From Rhizopus sp. PT2906 (lineage: Eukaryota; Mucoromycota; Mucoromycetes; Mucorales; Rhizopodaceae), in NCBI GenBank assembly GCA_025529335.1, contig JAMYHX010000031.1, positions 105,992 to 169,991 on the forward strand: DNA of 64,000 nt. The letters run 5' to 3'. A model generated the notes under the pieces. The model did not search any database. It was not told the DNA's origin and worked only from the letters and a program-made list of their open reading frames with translations. This document shows positions 55,906 through 64,000 of the stretch, piece after piece. A program made the position numbers and the translations under genes. The stretch's first letter is position 1. Each line of letters starts with the position of its first letter.

Positions 55906-57596
55906 TTATTTAGCGGCAGCGATGGCCAAGTTGACCTTGGGTGGAACCTTGAAACCAAATGATTTAGCTACCTTCATAAGATCAAGCTTATTAACGTCAA
56001 AAATTGACTTTAAGGAATAAGTTGCATAAGATTGCAAGTAGGACCTGAAAGCATCGCGTGCAGATTGATTAAGGTAGTAGTTCTTTTCGATTAATTGCTC
56101 GAGCTATTAAAAGTGATGTTTGTATAACAAGACTCTAAATACACAATGGTTCATATAAAGCTTACCTGACTCTGTACATTGGCAACTTTGCTTGAAGGGA
56201 ATTGATATTCATTCAAGGGAACCTTGGCATCCTTCAAATATTTCAAGAAACCGGTTTCTGATGGTAGCAAAAAGAGTAAACTACGTCCTTGTTTTCCAGC
56301 ACGAGCCGTACGACCAACACGATGAATATAATCACGAGGATCATCTGGAGGATCAAATTGGACGATCCAGTCAACATGAGGAATATCCAGTCCTCTGGCT
56401 GCTACATCTGTACATAATAAAATTCCCTTTTCCGCACTACAGAACTCGTTGAATGTAGACGTGCGCTTTTGTTGTTTCTGGCGACCGTGTAACTCCATAA
56501 CTGGTACATCGATATAGTTCAGCAATTCAGAATAGAATTTGACCGCATTACAGCTAGAAAAGAATACGATGGCTTTTTTCTTTTGATTCTTGCGTAAAAA
56601 TGTGAAGAGAAGCAAAAATCGTTTATCAGCCTCCACTGTCACAAATCCCTGCTCTAATCCTTCTGCTGTTGAGGTATCGTTTTGCTCATCGACGTTAATA
56701 TAAACTGGATCTCCCTTTAAAGAAAGCTTTGCGAGATCAGAAACCTTTGTTGTCTGCGTTGCTGAAAAGAGCATGCTTTGGCGATCTGTAGGCAATATTT
56801 TGATGATCTGCTTCATTTCTTCTTCAAAACCGATTTCCAAAATTCGATCAGCTTCATCAATGACAAGTGCTTGTAATTTTTTGAAAACAAATCCTTGTGT
56901 ATTCTGTAGTATATGAATTAGTGTTTTGTGTAGATACACATGACTACTACGTACCTGTAAATGATCTAAGAGTCTACCTGGTGTAGCGACAAGCAAGTTG
57001 ACACCCTTGACCAGTTTGTCTGCTTCAGTCTTTCTGTTAGCACCGCCAATAACAATACCATGCGTGATATGCTCGGTATATTTGCAAAGCTCTTCTACTA
57101 CACCATAGATCTGAATAGCTAATTCACGAGTGGGAGAGACAACAATAACACCAGTTCCGTTTCTAGACTTGAACTTTTTGCGAACAAGCAGCTCTATAGC
57201 AGGTATTAAAAATGCAAGTGTCTTTCCTGATCCAGTCTTTGCTGCGCCCAAAACGTCTTTTCCTTCCAAAAGAGGAGGAATGGTGCAGGCTTGAACTTGT
57301 GTCATTTGTGTAAAGCCCATATCTTTGATGGCTTTCTTGATATTTTCATTACATTCAAGGCTCTCAAATTCCAGGTTTTGAGATTCTTGAACTGATTCTG
57401 TAAGGCTGTTTGTTAACATTGTACTTTCTTCTTTTCTTTCTGTTTATGTCTTACCTTGTTCAGAATTTTCATTCTGTTTGCTTTGTTCTTCTATAGATAC
57501 ACTTTCTTCATTTTCGGATTCCTGCTTCTTCTTTTTGTTTTGTCTTTTTTCTGCGTGAGAACGTTTACGCTTTTTGTTTTCCACTGCTGTGACCAT
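55906..57596 (-). CDS. HAS1: ATP-dependent DEAD-box RNA helicase Has1
   Basis: Nucleolar helicase for both ribosomal subunits. Four exons (57596-57455, 57397-56955, 56903-56166, 56103-55906) give 506 residues. A Lys/Arg-rich nucleolar N-terminus (ENKKRKRSHAEKRQNKKKK) precedes the Q-motif and core: AAKTGSGKTLAFLIPA, SPTRELAIQIYGV, VATPGRLLDHLQ, LVIDEADRILE, FSATQTTKVSDLA, TDVAARGLDIPHVDW, HRVGRTARAGKQG. The Has1-specific tail (KSIFDVNKLDLMKVAKSFGF) is in exon 4. The 57-base intron 1 contains an ATG (57419) that makes a longer open frame look like the start; splicing to 57397 keeps frame at normal intron length. Tail to tail with COG2, 64 bases apart. Confidence 0.96.
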
Positions 57597-58252
57597 TAAA
57601 GTGTTTGAAACAGAGAAGATCAGGAGAACACTAAAGAAAGATATAAACCTGTGCGGCTTAGAAGTGTGACTGTATTTTTTCACAATTGCCTTTTTGGACA
57701 GCTGTAATTTATCGATGCAGATTGTACCTGTTTTTCAAACTCCTTGTACTTGTCATTTTCACTATGCCTCTGTTATCAACGTGAACCTTTTTATACGAGA
57801 CAAGGAGATATGACGCACGATGTTGGCCTGAGTTTATTTGCTCTAATTTATTTTTTTAAATGTGTGGTCCAAGGTTTTTAGCCGTGCCCTGTCTGTTCTC
57901 GGCCTGATTCTAATCACAGGATGGTGTTACTGCCCTGCATAAATTTAGCATGAATGTACACTTTTATATTTATTCATCACATAGCAATATATAATGTATA
58001 TTAAAATCATTTGAGATATGACCTAATCATTAATCGTTATGTGTTGTTCTTAGTTTGATATATACACGAAACCTGTGTTCCCAAATTTCAAGATTTGTAA
58101 TACATTTTTGGTAGCAGTTAGAATAATTCAGACGACAACATCATCCATGAACTTTTTTACCTTCTAAAGTTCACTCTGGACCATCCCAAAACAGAAAGTT
58201 TATATAGTAAGCGTTTTCCCCTCTTTTTTTTTTCAATTCGACTTTATAAACC
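57597..58252. promoter_or_regulatory. Divergent HAS1/methyltransferase promoter region
   Basis: The 656 bases between two outward-pointing genes must hold both promoters. A T-rich stretch sits at 58225-58235 just before the methyltransferase ATG. No specific site can be named. Confidence 0.45.
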
Positions 58253-59548
58253 ATGGGGAATCATACTTCGACCTTACAGAGAGCTAAAGATGTAAATAAT
58301 AGAGATATCCAAGCTCAAGATACTTTTCGCAAGACAATGGTTGAATATCAAGATAGTGCAGCTGTAGTTGAGATCACAAATGCTCTCAATACAAAGCGAG
58401 AATTTCATAATGATGAAACATCCACTTATTGGCTACCAAAAGATGATGAAGAGCAAATGAGACTCACCGGGGTACAGACAGATTATTCATGGAGAAAAAT
58501 CACTAATCATTCTGAATAGCAACATTTTATATTCAAGGAACTCTTTGAAGGGTAATGATGCCCTTTTTACTTTCTGTTATAATTACTTATTTTTTTATTT
58601 TTTTTTAAAAAAAAAAGAAACGTGCTACCTAGAGTAAGTGAAGCTCTGGACTTTGAAAAGGGGGTCACCATTCTTGATGTGGGATGTGGCTCTGGCGTGT
58701 GGGTTATGGTAAGTGACAGCTCGGAGTGATGAGTTATTGTTCATCGTCACTTTCTTTCAATAGGACATGATTCATGACCATCCCAACTGCACCTATTATG
58801 GCTGTGACATTGCCGATGCAGTAAACAAAAAGATGGATTACAGGCAATTCACTTTTACCCGTGCAAATGTGACCAATAGACTTCCATATGAGGACAACAC
58901 TTTTGATCTTGTTCATATGCGACTGTTTATTGCTGCTCTTCGTGAAGATGAATGGCCAGCAGCCATTAATGAAGTGTTGAGAGTTACTAAGCCAGGAGGC
59001 ATGATACAGTTAATGGAATACGACCCTAAAGTAAATATTCGCTCAGATAAGTGATTGATGTGAACATTAATCTCTCTTTCTCTCATAGCTGCCAAAAGAC
59101 CCCACTAACATATTCTATAAGACCGTGGCAGCCTGTAAGTTCGATCTTTTGCCTTTACAAAGCATAAACATTTTACATCTAAATCAGTTAGGAATATTTG
59201 TGAATCAAGAGGACAAAACCCAAACATTGGTGGTGAACTAGTATCTCTGCTTTCAAAATATGAATGCTTAAAGATTATTCAATCTGAATATAAAGCGATT
59301 GATATGAGTAAGCTATGAATATATGTTCAAATCATAGTAACTAAATTCATGCAGGCTCTGGCACTCCTATGGCAAAGAGACTTATTTGGGACGTCATAGA
59401 AGCATTCAAAAGTATGCAACATGTAATGGGGCCAATTGTAGGAGTAAAGAGCAATGAAATAGGACAGTTTCTAATAGATTACGAGCATTCTTTGCAAACA
59501 AAAGAGAGTTTCATTTGCTTTAGCTGCGTTGCTGTTCAAAAACTTTAA
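58253..59548 (+). CDS. Class I SAM-dependent methyltransferase, tandem copy 1
   Basis: Seven exons (58253-58471, 58520-58551, 58618-58708, 58764-59030, 59089-59134, 59188-59307, 59355-59548) give 322 residues. The start MGNHTS fits the N-myristoylation pattern (Gly2, Ser6), suggesting a membrane-tethered enzyme. The Rossmann core has motif I ILDVGCGSGVWVMDM, GCDIAD (motif II acidic residue), RLPYEDNTFDLVHMRLF and EVLRVTKPGGMIQLME. A conserved STYWLPKDDEEQMRLTG precedes the core. The substrate is unknown; motifs resemble the generic Methyltransf_25/UbiE-like group expanded in Mucoromycota. The central exons are almost identical to copy 2, introns included, while both ends differ. Confidence 0.85.
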
Positions 59549-59567
59549 TAAATGGTATTAATCAGTC

Positions 59568-59568
<1 letters not shown>

Positions 59569-59616
<48 letters not shown>
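59569..59616 (+). repeat. T48 homopolymer between tandem methyltransferases
   Basis: Forty-eight T in a row starting 20 bases after the stop of methyltransferase copy 1. It is the third tract of similar length in this window (T55, T49, T48). Length may be inexact. Confidence 0.8.
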
Positions 59617-60060
59617 CCTCTGGCCGTATTATCGCTGTTTTACTTAAAAATAAACTGAGCCTTAATTAGGTATACAAGTGTTACATGCTACAGACAACAT
59701 CAACTTTTGAAAGCTTGCATTAATCTGACAGAGTAATAGTTGATATTAGTTTATGAACCATGTCTTCTCAATATTCCCTTGTGTTTTTCTTCAAAAATCA
59801 TGTCTTATTGATATGTTTGTATTTTACTTATACTAGAATATTCAATTTACTTGGATAGAATTTTTGTTTTTTGGCGCGTCTTGTATCACTGAGAAGGTAG
59901 CAATTTGTCTTTCAGAACAAAAGACTTGTACCATGAGCATTTTTATCTTCCAGTTTTTACTCGGTAACGGACGAAAAACCCCCCATTTTTTGCAATCTTG
60001 GATACAAATAAAGGTGTAAATAGTACAATCACTATAAAACAAGATATATTGAGCAAGACA
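59617..60060. other. Spacer and uncertain 5' part of methyltransferase copy 2
   Basis: Contains the promoter and probably the eroded first codons of copy 2. The copy 2 frame is open upstream of 60061 to a stop at about 59966, but has no ATG where copies 1 and 3 have MG. ATG at 59935 lies in another frame and stops after 28 codons. Confidence 0.45.
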
Positions 60061-61292
60061 ATGGTTGGATATCAAGATAGTACAACTGTAGACGAAGTCA
60101 TAACCACCGGTAACCTTACAACTCCGGATACAAAACGAGAGTTCCATAATGATGAGACATCCACTTATTGGTTACCAAAGGATGATGAAGAGCAAATGAG
60201 ACTCACCGGGGTACAGACAGATTATTCATGGAGAAAAATCACTAAATATATTTGTACAGCAACACTTTGCTATCAAGGACTTATATGGAGGGTAACATTA
60301 CCTGTATATGTATATTAATGACTAAAATTGGTAACTCTTCTTTTCTCTCCTAGAAATGTGTTATCTAGTGTAAAGGAAGCTCTGGACTTTGAAAAGGGGG
60401 TCACCATTCTTGATGTGGGATGTGGCTCTGGCGTGTGGGTTATGGTAAGTGACAGCTCGGAGTGATGAGTTATTGTTCATCGTCACTTTCTTTCAATAGG
60501 ACATGATTCATGACCATCCCAACTGCACCTATTATGGCTGTGACATTGCCGATGCAGTAAACAAAAAGATGGATTACAGGCAATTCACTTTTACTCGTGC
60601 AAATGTGACCAATAGACTTCCATATGAGGACAACACTTTTGATCTTGTTCATATGCGATTCTTTATTGCTGCTCTTCGTGAAGATGAATGGCCAGCAGCC
60701 ATTAATGAAGTGTTGAGAGTTACTAAGCCAGGAGGCATGATACAATTAATGGAGTATGTCTCCAAGGTAAGCGTTGGCGAATCAACGGTTGTCACAGAGA
60801 TAAACTTTCTCTTTATATAGCAACCAAAAGACACATCTTGCTTAAATTATAAAGTAATCACAGCCTGTAAGCTTTAATGTTTACTTTTTACAAAAGAACT
60901 CGAGTTGATGTCCTTTTTGTCTATATCAGTTAGGGATATCTGCACTTCAATAGGACAAAATCCCGATATAGGAGCCGATTTGGAACGCATGCTGTCGATA
61001 CACAGCAATCTTAGAATTGTTCAATCTGATTTTAGAGAATGTGACATGAGTAAGCAAAGAATAGATATTGAAAAGCAATAATTAATCCAGTGTAGGCTCT
61101 GGTACTCTTACAGCAAAGAGATTTATTTGGGATGCCTTACAAGGGTTGAAAAGCATGCAACATGCAATGGGCCCAATGTTAGGGATAGTCGCAGATGAAG
61201 AATATGCAGACTTTCTAAATGAATACGAGCATGTCTTGAAAACAAAAGAAACATTAATTAGCTTTAACTCTGTTGTGGTTCAAAAGCTTTAG
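60061..61292 (+). CDS. SAM-dependent methyltransferase, tandem copy 2, start uncertain
   Basis: Exons from the first in-frame ATG: 60061-60210, 60260-60291, 60354-60444, 60500-60766, 60821-60866, 60930-61049, 61096-61292, giving 300 residues. The same core as copy 1 is intact (DVGCGSG, GCDIAD, LPYEDNTFDLVHMRFFIAAL), so the enzyme could still be active. The myristoylation start of copies 1 and 3 is missing: at the aligned place the codons read N-P-P-F-F instead of M-G-. Either translation starts internally, an upstream exon supplies the start, or the copy is becoming a pseudogene. C-terminal exons (DTSCLNYKVITA, DIGADLERMLSIH) differ clearly from copy 1. Confidence 0.7.
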
Positions 61293-61731
61293 TCAATATA
61301 AAAGCTGTTTGATTAATAAAGTTGTTGCTTTTGAAATGCTCTTCGTTTAACACATGCTTTGTATTCTCTTCTTCAGACCCAGTTACAGTTTTGATTGGAT
61401 AATTAACGTCATGTCCTATCTAGCATAAAGATGCGCGCCTTGAGTTCCTGCCAAGTTAGCAACAATATGAACACTTTGATTGAAATCCGCATTAATGATT
61501 TAAACACTAAAGTCCATAGTTAAATGCACTACTCTTGATCCTTCTCTAGCCTATTTATATGTGCGTCCTTATCGTGTTTTGTATTACACATTGGGTAATA
61601 CTTGAACTTGTTTAAATATATTTGTGGAATCAAATGCCTTTTTGTTTGGTTTAGCTGATACTTTTGTATTATCCAAAACAAGAAGCCTTGTGCCGTAAGT
61701 TCTTTTTCTTTTTAGCTTTACTTGACAAACC
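61293..61731. promoter_or_regulatory. Spacer and promoter of methyltransferase copy 3
   Basis: Intergenic spacer of 439 bases. A GTAAGT ... TTTTTAG pair at 61695-61715, 20 bases before the ATG, looks splice-like but is too short for an intron here. No other feature seen. Confidence 0.4.
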
Positions 61732-63053
61732 ATGGGTAGTTGTCTATCAATTTTACATAAAACTAAAAGTATAAACCGCAGAAAAACTAAAGGTCGTGAT
61801 ATATTGAGCAATACAATGGTTGGACATCAAGACCAAACTCTAGCTGCAAACAACCTTACAAATCTGAATACAAAGCGAGAATTTCATGATGAAAAACAAA
61901 CCACGTACTGGTTACCGAAGGATGATGAAGAGCAAAGGAGACTTACCGGAGTATGATCAGATACTTTATTATGTAAATATTATTGTAACCATCCTGAATA
62001 GCAACACTTTGCTATCAAGAATCTTTATGGAGGGTAGCGTTTTACGCTAATTTTAGATCAAGTTACTTACTCCCCTTTTTTTTTACTCATAAAGAAATGT
62101 GCTGCCCAGCATAACAGAAGCTCTAGATTTTAAAAAGGGAATAAATATTCTCGATGCAGGATGTGGTTCTGCTGCTTGGATTATGGTAAAATCACGTCGA
62201 CTTTGCTCCCAGCAATGTACATTTTGGAATTCATTACTCTTTTATGTGATAGGATATGGTACAAGAATATCCTAATTGTACCTATCACGGCTGCGATATA
62301 GATGACATTACCTACAAGAATATTGATGTAAAGCAGTTTATCTTTAGCATTGGAGACGTAACCCAGAGGCTTCCATATGAGGACAGCACTTTTGACTTTG
62401 TCCATATGCGATTCTTTATTGCCGCTCTTCGTGAAGAAGACGAATGGCCAGCAGCCATAAGTGAAGCGATTCGAGTTACTAAGCCTGGGGGAATGATACA
62501 GATGACAGAATTTAATTTACAGGTAAACTTATTCATAGGCCACCATAGTATGTACGGTATTGACAGTTACACATGTTTAGTTGCCTACAGATCCATCCAA
62601 CTTGTTTTATAAAACTATGTCAGCTTGTGAGTTTAACAGCTATTGCTTGAAATAGTTTGATTAATTTATTTGTTTATATTAGGTATAGACTTGTCAAAAT
62701 CTAAAGGACAGAACCCACACATTGGAAATGAGTTGGAGAAAATGCTTTCAAGGCACAATAATATAAAGATTGTTCAGTCTGATGGTAGATTTTGTGATAT
62801 GAGTAAGTATACAAGTCAGTCTGAGGGATAAACAATGAGTAGCTAAGCTAGTTTAGGCTCTGGTACACCTACAGCAAAGATGTTTATCTGGGATTGTTTG
62901 GAAGGAATAAAAGGCGTTCAGCCTGTAATAGGTCCAAAGTTAGGAATTAATACAATGGACGAACTAGACGATTTTATAGTAAAATATAAGCATGATTTGG
63001 AAACAAAAGAAAGTACATTTTACTTAAACTCTGTTGCCGTTCAAAAACTCTAA
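61732..63053 (+). CDS. SAM-dependent methyltransferase, tandem copy 3
   Basis: Seven exons (61732-61950, 62002-62033, 62095-62185, 62253-62522, 62581-62626, 62683-62802, 62857-63053) give 324 residues. The start MGSCLS has both a myristoylation glycine and Cys4, a possible palmitoylation site, which strengthens the idea of a membrane-anchored family. Core motifs are ILDAGCGSAAWIMDM, CDIDDITYKN, LPYEDSTFDFVHMRFFIAAL and IRVTKPGGMIQMTEF. Gly-to-Ala changes in motif I (GCGSAAW against GCGSGVW) may affect SAM binding. The acceptor of exon 5 is the AG before TTGCCTACAGATCC (62581): it restores LPTDPSNLFYKTMSA. The most diverged of the three copies. Confidence 0.85.
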
Positions 63054-63719
63054 ATAACATCGTAATAAATTGTCATATATACACTAAGCTTTTCAGAGTG
63101 TGTCGATACCAATCATGTGTGTCCTTATAAGCTTATCTAGGCCATTTCATTAGTTTCCCCAAAAAAAAAAAAACTCCTCTTAGCGTATAATCTGCACAAT
63201 AAAAGTATGACGAAATACATTGCGTTATTATGCAGTCTGAATTTATTCGACTGCGTGAATTAACTGACATTATGGTTTACAGTAAGCACCTGATAAACCA
63301 TTCAGAAGTAGGCGCAGCAACGCGTTTCCCATCCATAATATGATAATAGAAACGTATCGTCTTCATGTACAGAGCCCATGAACAAAAGGGAAGAGAGACC
63401 AGATAACAATTGTGGCGTGGTTAAAACTAAATGTCCTCTCTTCTTCTTCTTTTGGATTGTTGTCTTTATGCTTTGATAAAGTCAAAAAGAGAAAAGAAAG
63501 AGACTGCGCAACTCTTTTCACTCATATGCAACTTTTTGTCGCGCAGTCGTTGCTTTTTACGAATAAAAAAAAAGTAGCCCCATAACGTGCAGTTTCCTGT
63601 AAGACTAACTTTTGAATCTCAGCCTACCCGGCGCCCCCTATGATTCAAATAAAAGGATTACTCTTCCCACCCGTTTGTTTAATCCACCACCAAACACACA
63701 CAACTCTTAGAAGTTCAAA
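63054..63719. promoter_or_regulatory. EF-2 promoter region
   Basis: Intergenic region of 666 bases before the EF-2 gene. It holds CT-rich tracts near 63437-63455 and a pyrimidine-rich leader; GCGCAACTC and GCGCAGTCG near 63508-63550 form a small GC-richer patch. Specific elements cannot be assigned. Confidence 0.45.
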
Positions 63720-64000
63720 ATGGGTATGTTGATAATGAACCCCCTTTGGATGGATGAATAGAACTATAGATGGATGACTAACTCTTTCTTCTTTTTGCTT
63801 CCTCTCTCTTCTTCTTTTGGATTGAATTATTATAGTTGTAAGTGTTCCCATTATGCAACATCATCATAATTCTCACACAACTGTATTTTTAATTAGAATT
63901 TCACAATTGACGAAATCCGTCGTTTGATGGACAAGGTTACCAATGTCCGTAACATGTCCGTCATTGCTCACGTCGACCACGGTAAATCTACTTTATCCGA
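63720..64000 (+). CDS. EFT: Translation elongation factor 2, N-terminal start
   Basis: GTPase that moves tRNA and mRNA through the ribosome. The window ends within the gene. Exon 3 (63897 to the edge) reads NFTIDEIRRLMDKVTN and VRNMSVIAHVDHGKSTLS, the G1 region of EF-2. EF-2 proteins begin M-V-N/A-F-T. To obtain this, exon 1 is ATGG (63720-63723), exon 2 is just TT (63836-63837) and exon 3 starts AATTTC. Introns are 63724-63835 (GTATGT...ATAG) and 63838-63896 (GTAAGT...TTAG). No single GT-AG intron joins ATGG to AATTTC in frame. Confidence 0.93.
63836..63837 (+). other. Predicted 2-nt microexon of EF-2
   Basis: TT lying between TATTATAG (acceptor) and GTAAGTG (donor). It supplies the last two bases of the GTT codon for Val2. 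Both flanking splice signals are strong for this genome. Confidence 0.7.

Noticed and set aside
57398..57454. ATG at 57419 as the HAS1 start, or an ultra-short 15-27 nt intron before it
   Set aside because: A normal 57-base intron from 57454 to 57398 joins the basic N-terminus to the core in frame, so neither is needed.
63724..63896. One single intron in the EF-2 5' coding region
   Set aside because: Joining ATGG to AATTTC shifts the frame away from NFTIDEIRR, and no alternative GT donor next to the ATG corrects it.
1..64000. CRISPR arrays, tRNA and rRNA genes
   Set aside because: No regularly spaced direct repeats, no GGTTCGA-type tRNA loops in a cloverleaf context and no rRNA core sequence were seen on either strand by eye.

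Overview
This window is nuclear DNA of a filamentous fungus, most likely an early-diverging mould of the Mucoromycota (Mucorales-like). The signs are AT-rich intergenic DNA, dense genes with many short GT-AG introns (about 43-70 bases) and a fungal gene set: Fks-type glucan synthase, a WOPR (Gti1/Pac2) regulator, Chs5-Arf1-binding (ChAP) exomer protein, Vcx1-type antiporter, mitochondrial pyruvate carrier. I cannot name the species. All gene models were built by eye, choosing splice sites that keep the reading frame and family motifs. I could not run searches, so family names rest on recognised motifs.

Layout. 1-6.25 kb: the 3' end of PEP carboxykinase, then a gene-poor stretch holding a decayed repeat-family ORF split by a 250-bp inverted-repeat element. 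6.25-12.66 kb: a WOPR regulator, a small predicted mitochondrial protein, MPC2, a long-chain acyl-CoA synthetase (with a 6-nt exon) and a GNAT acetyltransferase. 12.66-15.63 kb: repeat-rich, with relics and at least two more copies of the inverted-repeat element. 15.63-21.6 kb: BORCS5-like subunit, lariat debranching enzyme DBR1 and a ChAP protein. 22.47-26.6 kb: a 1286-residue Fe-S RecB-like nuclease fused to an SF1 helicase. 26.7-40.85 kb: a forkhead factor, TIM50, FKS1 and a DUF155 protein. 41.4-51.03 kb: an orphan gene, a secreted GH20 hexosaminidase, a Ca2+/H+ antiporter, an SCP/Psr-type phosphatase overlapping ARL2 tail to tail by 4 nt, and a PHD-SET protein. 51-53.8 kb: gene-poor, with an unidentified TATA-bearing unit and another repeat copy. 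53.8-57.6 kb: COG2 and HAS1. 58.25-63.05 kb: three tandem methyltransferase paralogues. 63.72 kb to the end: the start of EF-2, which appears to need a 2-nt exon.

The genes are not a functional cluster; most are housekeeping genes whose order probably reflects chromosome history. Loose themes are membrane traffic and cell wall (ChAP, COG2, FKS1, ARL2, BORCS5-like), RNA processing (DBR1, HAS1) and mitochondria (MPC2, TIM50). The most unusual items are the EF-2 microexon, the bacterial-looking nuclease-helicase, the gene-conversion pattern in the methyltransferase array and the inverted-repeat element family, one copy of which sits inside a relic ORF whose frame is continuous without it.
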